Origin: an uncultured Desulfobacter sp.
GTDB lineage: Bacteria > Desulfobacterota > Desulfobacteria > Desulfobacterales > Desulfobacteraceae
Direction: 5' to 3'
NCBI RefSeq assembly: GCF_963664415.1
Contig: NZ_OY761445.1
Coordinates: 124,001-188,000, forward strand
Length of the DNA stretch: 64,000 nt
In this document: one piece after another, positions 41,967-51,208 of the stretch
How the letters are laid out: every line of letters starts with the position of its first letter
How positions within the stretch are numbered: position 1 is the first letter of the stretch
Translations under genes and position numbers: made by a program
Notes under the pieces: generated by a model
Databases searched by the model: none
Seen by the model: only the letters and a program-made list of their open reading frames with translations
Told to the model about the DNA's origin: nothing

Positions 41967-43607
41967 ATGGAACGCAAAACAGCAGGCTCTCCTCTTCATG
42001 AGGGAGAACTGGCCGTGCAAAAGCGCATCGGTGTTCTTGAAGAGGTAAATAGATGGGCGCCCCATGCGATTCGTCCGTTTATGCCGGAGCAGCACCGATC
42101 ATTTTTCCAGCAACTGCCTTTTGTGGTTGCCGCTGCACGGGACAAGACAGGGGCCCCTTGGGCGACTTTACTTGCGGACACGCCCGGGTTTGTCGACTCA
42201 CCAGATGCCGGGCATCTGAAAATCCGGTCAATGCCCCTAGCGGGCGATGCGCTGGATAAAGCTTTCGTTGCGGGGGCTGAGGTCGGCCTTTTGGGTATAG
42301 AACTTGAAACACGCCGACGCAATCGGGCCAACGGAAAATTGTCCCATAGTGATGGGCACGGCTTCACAATTGCCGTTGATCAGTCCTTTGGGAATTGTCC
42401 CCAATATATATCCAAACGGATCTGGCACAAGGCTGACACCAATTTGAAAAAGGCACACGTTTCCAACCACACTCGCCTTGATGACCATATGCAGTCTTGG
42501 ATTACCAAAGCAGATACCATGTTTATCGCAAGTGGTTACCATCAGTCACATCACAAAAAAAACGGCAGCGGGATGGACGTTTCCCATAGGGGCGGCCCTG
42601 CCGGTTTTGTCAAAATTAACAGCGACAAACGTCTTGTGCTGCCGGATTATGCAGGTAACAACCTTTTCAATACCATTGGCAATCTGGTGATGGATCCCAG
42701 GGTGGGGCTGCTTTTTGTGGATTTTCATATGGGTTCAATGCTACAAATCAGCGGAAATGCTGAAATTGACTGGGATTCCGACCAGATAGCCGAACACCCG
42801 GGCGCAAAGAGACTCATCAACATTGAAATTGAGCATATTGTGCAATTAGATCATTCATTGCCTTTGAAATGGAGCGATTCCCAAGGCGGTGTGCGCGAGC
42901 TTATTTTAACAGATAAAATCATTGAAAGTGAGGATGTTACCTCCTTTGTGTTTGTTCCCCGGGACAAGGGCCGGCTGCCATTGTTTAAGGCGGGCCAGTA
43001 TCTGCCGATTGAGTTAGAGCTTGATGGCGGAGACGTACTGGAACGTACTTACTCGTTGTCAAACCCACCGGAAGAGGGAAAATATCGCATCAGTGTTAAA
43101 CGAGAGCCGCGTGGTCTTGTGTCACGCCTGCTGCACGATCACCTGTTGCCGGGCAATTCAATTTTGACAAAAGAACCCGAAGGTGAATTTGTTCTGTCGT
43201 TGGATAAGGATCTGCCCATCGTACTTATAAGTGCCGGGATCGGCATTACCCCAATGATCAGCATGCTGCATGTTCTGGCCAAGCAGGCCCGACCAACGTA
43301 TTTTATTCATGGCGCGCGCGATGGCGCTCACAATCCGTTTATGCAAGAGGTAAGGGCGCTGGCCGCCGGACACAGTGATTCGGTTCACTTATCTATACTT
43401 TACAGTCACCCGGATCCGAAAGATAAAGAAGGCATGGACTACGATCAATCAGGCCGCATAGATGCCGGAGCGCTAAAACAGTTGGTTCCCACAATAAACG
43501 CTGAATTTTATGTGTGTGGACCGAAAAGTTTTCTTGCCGATATCGTATCTTTTTTGAGTGAACGCGGTGTTGCTGACAATTGTATCCATTTTGAAAGCTT
43601 TACCTGA
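41967..43607 (+). CDS. PNPOx-like plus FNR-type oxidoreductase fusion flavoprotein
   Basis: 546 residues from the ATG at 41967. Residues 1-300 resemble pyridoxamine-phosphate-oxidase-like FMN split-barrel proteins (FVVAAARDKTGAPWATLLAD, TMFIASGY, VDFHMGSMLQISGNAEIDW). Residues 305-546 form a ferredoxin-reductase unit: FKAGQYLPIELE, the FAD motif RTYSLSNPP, the NAD motif SAGIGITPMISML and the closing YVCGPKSF. No 2Fe-2S domain is present. It resembles flavohaemoglobin or oxygenase reductases fused to a flavin-sensor-like barrel. A role in NADH-driven reduction of a small oxidant is likely; the substrate is unknown. Confidence 0.85.
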   Translation: MERKTAGSPLHEGELAVQKRIGVLEEVNRWAPHAIRPFMPEQHRSFFQQLPFVVAAARDKTGAPWATLLADTPGFVDSPDAGHLKIRSMPLAGDALDKAFVAGAEVGLLGIELETRRRNRANGKLSHSDGHGFTIAVDQSFGNCPQYISKRIWHKADTNLKKAHVSNHTRLDDHMQSWITKADTMFIASGYHQSHHKKNGSGMDVSHRGGPAGFVKINSDKRLVLPDYAGNNLFNTIGNLVMDPRVGLLFVDFHMGSMLQISGNAEIDWDSDQIAEHPGAKRLINIEIEHIVQLDHSLPLKWSDSQGGVRELILTDKIIESEDVTSFVFVPRDKGRLPLFKAGQYLPIELELDGGDVLERTYSLSNPPEEGKYRISVKREPRGLVSRLLHDHLLPGNSILTKEPEGEFVLSLDKDLPIVLISAGIGITPMISMLHVLAKQARPTYFIHGARDGAHNPFMQEVRALAAGHSDSVHLSILYSHPDPKDKEGMDYDQSGRIDAGALKQLVPTINAEFYVCGPKSFLADIVSFLSERGVADNCIHFESFT

Positions 43608-43675
43608 AATATGACGGTAAATAAACCTGCCCAAACCGCCGTCTTACCGGCGGCAGGGCATTATTCGCTTCCCTC

Positions 43676-44380
43676 TCAGCGTTTGAAGGCCATGAGACGG
43701 TTGAAAATGCTTTTCACCGTCGGTGTCAGCCGCGAGCGGTTGTAGGCGTCGCCGCATTGGCGGATGGCCTCGGCCGTCGTCGGGTAGGGATGGATGACGC
43801 TGGCCAGTTTGCCCAGTCCCATGCCGGCCTGCATTGCCACACTGATCTCACTGATCATGTTGCCGGCATGACTGCCGACAATCGTCGCCCCAAGGATTTG
43901 GTCCTTGCCTTTTTTGACATGAATCTTTACAAATCCTTCGGTCTGGCCATCAACGATGGCCCGGTCCACATCGTCAAAGGCCCGGCTGATGGTGGTGTAT
44001 TCAATGCCCCGTTTTTCCAGGTCTTTCTCGTAGAGCCCGACATGGGCGACTTCGGGATCCGTGTAGGTTGCCCATGGAATGAGCAGATCGGAGAACCTGT
44101 CACGACCGTAAAAAAGGGCGTTGCGGATCACAAGGCGGGCCCCGAAATCCGACATGTGCGTAAACTGGTACTTGCCGGCCACATCACCCACGGCATACAC
44201 ATCCGGATTGGTCGTTTTCAGCCGGTCGCTGACGGTAACACCCATGCGATCGTCATAGTCAATGCCGGCCGCTTCCAGCCCGAGGCCGGCTACGTTCGGC
44301 TTGCGGCCGGTTGCAACCAGAAGCGCATCAAACTCCAGAACCCGTTCTCCATGAGGATCCTCCACCACCACGATCACCGG
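43676..44380 (-). pseudogene. FAD-dependent disulfide oxidoreductase (MerA/Lpd-like), N-terminus missing
   Basis: About 233 codons from FDALLVATGRKPNVAGLGLE to the C-terminal dimerisation domain (GATIVGSHAGNMISEI, then IHPYPTTAEAIRQ). The N-terminal FAD and CxxxxC redox part is absent. The sequence upstream joins directly to an IS1380-type transposase stub at about 44381-44392. With no redox cysteines or FAD fold it is dead. The apparent start GTG at 44377 is inside the junction. It was likely a mercuric-reductase-like or lipoamide dehydrogenase paralogue. Confidence 0.8.
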
Positions 44381-44880
44381 GGGTTTTCCCCATTAATAAA
44401 CCTCAATCCCATCAGATGTTTGTTGTGCTTGGGGATAAATGCTTTAACATCTGTCTGCAAACGAATTTTTTCCTGCTCTGCGTCATGAAATTCAGATAAA
44501 TACCTGAATACTGCACTGGATGATGGGACCGAGCGTCTTTTTTCCTTACGCCAACGTCTCTCCAAGGCTCTGCGGATCTTACGCGTCTGGCCATGCATCT
44601 CCGATTTTCTCAGAATGGCACAGAATCCCTCATCTGCCTCTACTATTTTCAGATCATCCACACAATCTCTGCCTGCCAGATTTAGCAGAACAAGAGACAG
44701 TACAACCTGTGAATCGGACCAACCCTGACCGTTATCTCTTATTTTTAAGTGTTTTTGAATAGATTTGGACAACCCAATTACTTCGGCAAGGTCCAGATAG
44801 ATCGGCAATCCACCAAGCGCGGTCATCCCGTTTCTACTTTCTTCCTCTTCGTACTTGAATGGTAACACGCCTTGTGTCAT
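44381..44880 (-). pseudogene. IS1380-family transposase, N-terminal stub
   Basis: The first about 165 residues of an IS1380 transposase: MTQGVLPFKYEEEESRNGM, then TALGGLPIYLDLAEVIGL and VLLNLAGRDCVDDLK, ending at KHLMGLRFINGEN. It breaks off there and the frame enters the neighbouring oxidoreductase remnant. The DDE core is missing. The left end of the IS probably lies near 44900-44975, where an AT-rich tail starts. A deletion between the IS and a former neighbour most simply explains the chimera. Confidence 0.78.
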
Positions 44881-45004
44881 AGTTTGTTTCACCCCGTTGG
44901 TGATATGTTTTTGGTTGCACAAATACTCTATCTGCTTGATTCATCAAGTTCAACGGGGTTTTTTATTTTTTTGACGGCGGATCAGGGTTGTTTGCCTCTA
45001 TTGA

Positions 45005-47866
45005 CTAATCGATTGAATTGACATCCGTTTTTAAGACATCGCGTACTTTTTTTGCTAAACTTTGTTTTGAAAAGGGTTTATTAATGAAGTGGACGCCTGA
45101 TTCCAGAACCCCATGGTGGGCAATTACATTGGCTGTATAACCTGACATAAAAAGACATTTCAGGTCCGGATAAAAGCCTTTTATTTTTGCGGCAAGATCC
45201 CGGCCATTCATTTCAGGCATGACAACGTCCGTAATGAGCAAATCGATTTCACTAAAATCAGATGATTCAATCCGTTTTATGATATCAACCGGTGAAAATG
45301 CAATGCTTACCTGGTAGCCCAATCTTTGGAGTATTTCCTGGGTTATTTTCAAAATGGAAAGTTCGTCTTCTACGATCAATATACGCTCTGTTCCGGTGGG
45401 GACCACCTCATCTTTTAGATGATTATCGGAAGTTGAGGGACTTTGATGGTATTGGGGAAAATAAATTTTGAAGGTCGTTCCGTCTCCCGGTTCGCTGTAA
45501 ACATTTATAAAACCGTTGTTTTGTTTGACGATACCGAAAATCGTCGATAGTCCCAGACCGCTTCCCTCCCCAATCTCTTTTGTTGTAAAAAATGGTTCAA
45601 ATATATTGCCCACTGTGTTTTTATCCATGCCAATGCCGTCATCGCTGACGGCGAGCATCACGTAGTCGCCAGGCTTAAACTCAGGATGCGCTCTGCAATA
45701 CACCTGATCAAAAAACACATTGCCGGTTTCTATGGTAACTTTGCCGACACTTTTGATTGCATCGCGGGCATTCACACATAGGTTCGCAAGGATTTGGTCA
45801 ACTTGGGAAGGGTCCATTTTGACCGGTTTCAGCCTATCCGACGGCCGCCAGGTCAGATCAATATCCTCCCCGATCAAACGCTTTAACATTTTGAGCATAT
45901 CACTTATGACATCATTAAGATTTAAAACCCTGGGATCAATAATCTGCTTGCGTGCAAAGGCCAGCAACTGTCTGGTAAGGTTGGAGGACCGTTCTGCCGC
46001 TTTATATATTTCTTCCAGATTCTCAAAAAAAGGATTGTCCGAGTGCAGCTCTTCCATGACAATTTCTACGTTCCCAAGGATAATGCTTAACATATTGTTG
46101 AAATCGTGGGCAACGCCTCCGGCAAGCCTGCCAATGGATTCCATTTTCTGGGCCTGAATCAGTTGGGATTTGAGTTTCTGCTGTTTTTCTTCAGCTTGTT
46201 TCTGCTTTGATGTATCAGTCAGCAAAAGCATCAGCAGCCTTTTGTTCTCATACATAAATGGAATAAAGGTGGCGCTCACCCAGCATTTTTTATTGAAACT
46301 TGACGTGTAATGAAGGTCTCGGGTCACTTCGATATCATCCTTGAGGGCCTCCTGGGCAGCTGCCAGCAATCCGGATCTTTTCCAGGATTCAATTTCATAA
46401 ATGTTCAATCCCACTATTTTTTCGACAGGGCCGCCGACAATTCGTGCCAAAGCCTGGTTTGTCGTAACGATCTGACCGTTTTTCTCAAAAGTGGAAATCC
46501 CTATGGGTGCGTTTTCAACGATCGTTTGGACATAGTTAAGGGTGCTTTCAAGTTTCTTTTGATTTCGTTTACGTTCAGTGATGTCCTGGGCGGTTCCCCA
46601 GATACTGATGATGTTCCCTTTTGCATCTTTTTCAACCTCACCGGTTTCCCACATCCATCCCGTGGTACCATCTTTTTTGACGGTTTCAAGTTCAACTTCA
46701 TACGGCGTGCCGTTGGCAATGGCATTTTTTACAGCCGTGGAAAGCCGTTCCCAGCTGTCGGGAAGAAACAGTTTATGGTGTTCGGTGTAAGGGGGCGCCC
46801 CAAGGGATTTATCCCTGTCATGCATCCTGTAAAGTGCCTCAGACCAAACCACCTGATTAGTATCTATATTCAGGCGCCAATTTCCGATACGGGCAATGCG
46901 CTGGGACCGCTTGAGATCTTTTTCCATGGTTTTTCGGTACGCCACCTCTTTTTTGAGCCGGTTGTTCCAGACGATAAAAAATCCAATAAAAAGCGCTGAA
47001 ATGCCAACGACCCATAACATCCATTTCATTACATCATTTGCGCTGATACCATATTCATATCGGATATTAAGCCATCGGTTTCGGATGACTGCATGCGCTT
47101 CTGGTGTCATGGTTTGAAGGGATTTGTTTATGATACTTACCAGTTCGGGCCAGTCACTGCGTATGGCCATGGCCTGGTTATGGTTGTCAAAAGGTGTCGG
47201 GGCCGCAACTTTAACGTTGGTATATCCTCTTGATTGTATGGTATATGTTGTCGTCAGCAAATCTCCGATATATGCATCTGCCAATCCCGTTGAGACGTCT
47301 CTAATGGGAATCTCTGTATAATTTTTTCGTTTTGCTGAAATCACCTTAAGATTAATCCATGGATATTCCCGCTTTAGTGTTTCATGAAGCGCAAAGCCCT
47401 CTTCAACGCAAACGGTTTTACCTCTTAAGTCTTCCATGGAACCTACAAAATGAGCATTTGATCTTGTAAATATCACCAAAGGCGCAAAAATATACTCATC
47501 TGTAAAAAGCATTTTTTCTTTGCGCGCTTCGGTGATTTTGACGGTGGGTAGCATATCAACAATTTCGCGGGCTGAGATATAATGCAAGGCCTGGGGCCAA
47601 GTCACTTCAGATGGCCTTATGAAATTAAAACGGATACCGTTGTCATTGAATATTCGCTCGATATAATCGATGGCAAGCCCTTGGATTTTATCATCTGAAA
47701 TCATGAATGGCGGGGTGCTGCCCACCCGGATTCTCACCGTATGATGTTCGTTTAGCCAAGATCGTTCTTCGGCAGTGAGTGTCGGGGTTAAATTGCTTTC
47801 AGCGCAGTAAATCGGACCGGCGAAAATAATAATCCAAAAGACATAACAGGTAATTTTGCCCGCCAT
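45005..47866 (-). CDS. Hybrid histidine kinase with periplasmic SBP_bac_3 sensor
   Basis: 953 residues from the ATG at 47866 (GGAG upstream; earlier starts overlap the previous gene). Signal anchor (CYVFWIIIFAGPIYCAE), then a solute-binding-protein-3 domain (about 30-260, as in BvgS/EvgS: YISAREIVDMLPTVKITEARK), a membrane helix near 290, two PAS domains (325-550), HisKA (GRLAGGVAHDFNNMLS), HATPase (SDDGIGMDKNTVGNIF, EGSGLGLSTIFG) and a receiver with Asp in DLLITDVVMPEMNG. It follows the heme-sensor kinase by 31 bp, so both are likely co-expressed. The ligand is probably a small molecule; it is not predictable. Confidence 0.88.
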   Translation of the reverse strand: MAGKITCYVFWIIIFAGPIYCAESNLTPTLTAEERSWLNEHHTVRIRVGSTPPFMISDDKIQGLAIDYIERIFNDNGIRFNFIRPSEVTWPQALHYISAREIVDMLPTVKITEARKEKMLFTDEYIFAPLVIFTRSNAHFVGSMEDLRGKTVCVEEGFALHETLKREYPWINLKVISAKRKNYTEIPIRDVSTGLADAYIGDLLTTTYTIQSRGYTNVKVAAPTPFDNHNQAMAIRSDWPELVSIINKSLQTMTPEAHAVIRNRWLNIRYEYGISANDVMKWMLWVVGISALFIGFFIVWNNRLKKEVAYRKTMEKDLKRSQRIARIGNWRLNIDTNQVVWSEALYRMHDRDKSLGAPPYTEHHKLFLPDSWERLSTAVKNAIANGTPYEVELETVKKDGTTGWMWETGEVEKDAKGNIISIWGTAQDITERKRNQKKLESTLNYVQTIVENAPIGISTFEKNGQIVTTNQALARIVGGPVEKIVGLNIYEIESWKRSGLLAAAQEALKDDIEVTRDLHYTSSFNKKCWVSATFIPFMYENKRLLMLLLTDTSKQKQAEEKQQKLKSQLIQAQKMESIGRLAGGVAHDFNNMLSIILGNVEIVMEELHSDNPFFENLEEIYKAAERSSNLTRQLLAFARKQIIDPRVLNLNDVISDMLKMLKRLIGEDIDLTWRPSDRLKPVKMDPSQVDQILANLCVNARDAIKSVGKVTIETGNVFFDQVYCRAHPEFKPGDYVMLAVSDDGIGMDKNTVGNIFEPFFTTKEIGEGSGLGLSTIFGIVKQNNGFINVYSEPGDGTTFKIYFPQYHQSPSTSDNHLKDEVVPTGTERILIVEDELSILKITQEILQRLGYQVSIAFSPVDIIKRIESSDFSEIDLLITDVVMPEMNGRDLAAKIKGFYPDLKCLFMSGYTANVIAHHGVLESGVHFINKPFSKQSLAKKVRDVLKTDVNSID

Positions 47867-47897
47867 AATTAAACCCGAACTCCTTTTGATTGTTTTT

Positions 47898-50800
47898 TTA
47901 TGTGTCCAAGACATTACGCACTTCTTTGGCAATTGCCGCTTTGACAACCGGTTTCATTAAAATGCTTTTGATACCCATTGCAAGCAAATCCTCTTTTGAA
48001 AACCGGTCGGAAAATCCCGTGCAGATGATGATGGGAATATCTGACTTCAGGCGGAGAATTTCCCCGGCAAACTGATCCCCGGTCATTTGGGGCATACTCA
48101 TATCTGAAATAACAAGATCATACATGTCCGGATTTTTTCTAAATGCCTCCAAAGCATCCGGACTGCTTGTGAATTGGGTAACTTTATACCCCAGTCTTTC
48201 AAGCATATTCTTTTCAAGCTTGGCAACCTGGGGTTCGTCGTCAACAAGGAGGATATGTTCCGTGCCTGTCGGCAACAAAGAAGAATGCTTCGTGACGTCA
48301 ATTGATGTGTCGGCAACGATTACAGGCAGATAAATCTTGAATGAAGTACCTTGGCCCGGCTTACTCGTAACCTTAATGTCACCCTGATGTTCTTTGACAA
48401 TACCATATACCACCGACAATCCGAGACCGGTCCCCTTCCCCGGTTCTTTTGTTGTAAAATAGGGCTCAAAAATTTTATCCATATGTTCTTTCAAAATACC
48501 GGTACCCGTGTCGGCAACGGTCACAGTCACATATTTGCCCGGGCTCATCTCCAGACCGTTTAATTCTTCGCCAATTTCTATTTCACGAACGTCAACGGTA
48601 ATTGTTCCGCCTTTATCCTGCACCGCATGATATGCATTGGTAACAAGGTTCATTCCGATCTGGTGAAGCTGGGTTGCATCAGCCAGGACCATGCCGCAGT
48701 CAGGCTGCAAAAACTGGTCGATTTCGATATTGGCAGGGATCGAAGATCTGCTGAGTTTAAGGACATCCTTGATGATTTGCTGTACCTTGACCGGATGCAT
48801 TTCGTGCGCCTGCTGACGACTGAATGCAAGAATCTGTTTTACAAGTTCAGACGCCCTCTTTCCGGCCTGTAATATCTCTTCTGCATTTTCCTGTTCAACA
48901 CTGCCGGGTGGTAAATCTTCTTTGAGTATTTCCGCCATTCCAATGATGGGGAATAAAATATTATTAAAATCGTGAGCGATTCCCCCGGCTAAATTGCCGA
49001 TTGATTCCATTTTCTGTGCCTGTCGTAATTGTTCGCCAAGCTGCTTTTGCGCTGTAATATCCCGCAGGAAACAAAGACATCGCCCCGCCTCTCTTTTTTT
49101 GTATTGAATACTGATCTCAACGTCAAAGACCGATCCGTCTTTACGCCGATGCTGACTTTCAAATCTATCCTGCCCTTTTAACACAAGGACCTTCATGTGA
49201 TCGGTGAATTGCTGTCCCGACGTTTTGACTTCAAGCTGGGACACATTCATCTTGAGCAACTCTTCAACGGTATAACCGCTCATTCGGCAATAGGTTTGAT
49301 TCACCTCTATAATCTGTCCCGAATCGTCCAACTGCCAGAAGCCGTCCATGGCGGTTGCAAGTATGGAGCGATGCCATTCCTCACTTGCTTTTAACGTCGC
49401 TTCGGCCCCTTTTTTCTGTGTAACATCATCGAATACGGCTACAATATCCCCGGTTGGGAGGCGGTATACGTAATTTTCATACCATTTTTCTAGTCGGTCA
49501 TCTTTGTAAATCCTGGCAGGGACGCTTTCGGGAATTTTTGTTTTCCGAACCCGTTGAAAGACATCAATAAGACCGAATTCTCGAATACCCGGGCGGACGT
49601 CAAAAATGGACTTGCCGATAAGATCTTCACGCAGGTCTCCATCCATCTTCTCTCCAGCTTTGTTAAAATCCTTAAGAATAAAATCTTTTCCGTTATCAAG
49701 AACAGTGTAAATGGCCACACCACTTTTAATATTATTAAATAATTCACGATAGCGTGATTCGTTTTCCTGCAATACTTCTTCGATTTGTTTTCTTTCTGAA
49801 ATATCAATATGGGTTCCAACGACACGCACACACCCGGTTTGCTCATCTTTATATAAATTCGCCCTTGAAAGAATGTATACCCAATGGCCATCTCTATGAC
49901 GCATTCGAAATTCCTTTTCGAATCGATCACGTTTTCCATCAATAACTTCGTTAATCATTACCCAAGATGCTTTCACATCATCGGGATGCGTCAGTGTCTC
50001 CCACGTGGAAAATTCATCGGGCAACTCATCTTGTTCATACCCAAGCATACGTTTCCAGCCCGGAGAATAATAAATATCCTGGCCCTCTATGTCCCAATCG
50101 AAAATTCCGTCTTTACTTGCGTCCATTGCCCTTTCAAATCGTGATTCGGCAAGGAGCCCTTCGCGGCTGCTTTTGTTGATAACAAAAAAGGCCCCGCCAA
50201 GTCCCAAGAGACCTAAGATTAGAATCGTGAAATGAACAAAAATCGTTTTTGAAATCTTATGTGATGCAATCGCATAATACGGAGCCAACGGCACGGATAC
50301 GCTGACGCCTCCGCGAATATCGCCCACCTGATAATCCTGATATCCGTGGCATTTTAAACAGCCTTTTTCCACGATCATGGGACGCATTAACCTGAAATAA
50401 TCTTCCCCTTCAATTACGTCCACACTGGAGACTTCTTTTTTCCCGGCATCAAACGCCTCCAACGCTTTTTTCTCCCAACTGTCGGGTTTATTTTCCGGGC
50501 GAATCAAATTCAAGCTCGTTATATGGCCCTTTACACCATACTGGCTTTGGGAAAGTTCATGAACCTGACGTGTCATGTAGGCCGGATTGACCAGTGTCAA
50601 CCGCCTGCCCGAAGGTGTTAAGATGTCCCGTTCTTTAATGTTTGACAAATAGGGGCTGGGCGGCGTTTCTTTTGTCTGGGGAACATAAACACCGCCATGA
50701 AGGGTTGCCCATCTTCTATAAACAAGATCTTTGTTGTACGACCCAAGGGCTTCAGTACGGGCAAATTCTATTGCATATCGCCTCTCACTGTATATCTCCC

Positions 50801-50903
50801 AAACCAGAAAGCCTATGATTATCATGATCCATGCGGTGATAAGCATCAAGGCAAATAATTTAAGATTATGCAAATACCTTTGCATACTACGGTTCTCAGA
50901 CAT
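47898..50903 (-). CDS. Hybrid histidine kinase with c-type heme (DUF3365/Tll0287-like) sensor domain
   Basis: 1001 residues from the ATG at 50903 (GAGGGGCGTG). A membrane helix, then a periplasmic DUF3365-like domain with one heme motif CLKCH (182-186 in KGCLKCHGYQDYQVG) and a second helix near 240. Three PAS units follow (262-620), then HisKA (GNLAGGIAHDFNNILF), HATPase (TGKYVT to EPGKGTGLGLSVVYG) and a receiver (LVDDEPQ, Asp in DLVISDMSMPQMTG). A c-heme sensor kinase would sense redox state, NO, oxygen or CO in the periplasm. It leads a two-kinase unit. A 57-residue small gene precedes it by 53 bp. Confidence 0.9.
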   Translation of the reverse strand: MSENRSMQRYLHNLKLFALMLITAWIMIIIGFLVWEIYSERRYAIEFARTEALGSYNKDLVYRRWATLHGGVYVPQTKETPPSPYLSNIKERDILTPSGRRLTLVNPAYMTRQVHELSQSQYGVKGHITSLNLIRPENKPDSWEKKALEAFDAGKKEVSSVDVIEGEDYFRLMRPMIVEKGCLKCHGYQDYQVGDIRGGVSVSVPLAPYYAIASHKISKTIFVHFTILILGLLGLGGAFFVINKSSREGLLAESRFERAMDASKDGIFDWDIEGQDIYYSPGWKRMLGYEQDELPDEFSTWETLTHPDDVKASWVMINEVIDGKRDRFEKEFRMRHRDGHWVYILSRANLYKDEQTGCVRVVGTHIDISERKQIEEVLQENESRYRELFNNIKSGVAIYTVLDNGKDFILKDFNKAGEKMDGDLREDLIGKSIFDVRPGIREFGLIDVFQRVRKTKIPESVPARIYKDDRLEKWYENYVYRLPTGDIVAVFDDVTQKKGAEATLKASEEWHRSILATAMDGFWQLDDSGQIIEVNQTYCRMSGYTVEELLKMNVSQLEVKTSGQQFTDHMKVLVLKGQDRFESQHRRKDGSVFDVEISIQYKKREAGRCLCFLRDITAQKQLGEQLRQAQKMESIGNLAGGIAHDFNNILFPIIGMAEILKEDLPPGSVEQENAEEILQAGKRASELVKQILAFSRQQAHEMHPVKVQQIIKDVLKLSRSSIPANIEIDQFLQPDCGMVLADATQLHQIGMNLVTNAYHAVQDKGGTITVDVREIEIGEELNGLEMSPGKYVTVTVADTGTGILKEHMDKIFEPYFTTKEPGKGTGLGLSVVYGIVKEHQGDIKVTSKPGQGTSFKIYLPVIVADTSIDVTKHSSLLPTGTEHILLVDDEPQVAKLEKNMLERLGYKVTQFTSSPDALEAFRKNPDMYDLVISDMSMPQMTGDQFAGEILRLKSDIPIIICTGFSDRFSKEDLLAMGIKSILMKPVVKAAIAKEVRNVLDT

Positions 50904-50955
50904 CACGCCCCTCGTTAAAAAAAACATGTGTTTTTGAATCAGGTCAATCTCATCT

Positions 50956-51129
50956 TTAATCCTTTTTGTCCGACTTAGGAGATAAAGGATGGTCTGGATC
51001 ATCATCCTCGTTCAGACCGAACATTTCGTCCAGCGCCTTGTACAACGAGACATACTGTGCATTAACCTCGGCATTCGTTTCAAATGAAGACGATCCGGAT
51101 TCGGCTTTTCCCCAAAAATACTTTTTCAC
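50956..51129 (-). CDS. Small acidic protein (57 aa), unassigned
   Basis: From a GTG at 51129, preceded by AGGAG 7 bases upstream, this frame encodes MKKYFWGKAESGSSSFETN, then AEVNAQYVSLYKALDEMFGL and a DPD/DK-rich tail. It is too short to assign. Its strong ribosome site, codon-like composition and position 53 bp before the heme-sensor kinase favour a real gene. The function is unknown. The part overlapping the opposite strand has no competing gene. Confidence 0.6.
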   Translation of the reverse strand: MKKYFWGKAESGSSSFETNAEVNAQYVSLYKALDEMFGLNEDDDPDHPLSPKSDKKD

Positions 51130-51208
51130 GACACGCTCCTGTTTTTAAAATATTTGTTTTACATTAAAATTTGAGTTTAAGTGAATAACAGCTATCTTTA
51201 GCATGGGT

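Noticed and set aside
43757..44488. A 243-codon open frame on the plus strand
   Set aside because: Antisense to the oxidoreductase remnant and the IS1380 stub, which carry recognisable motifs.
46310..46999. A 229-codon open frame on the plus strand
   Set aside because: Antisense to the PAS region of the SBP-type hybrid kinase; no domain and no start context.
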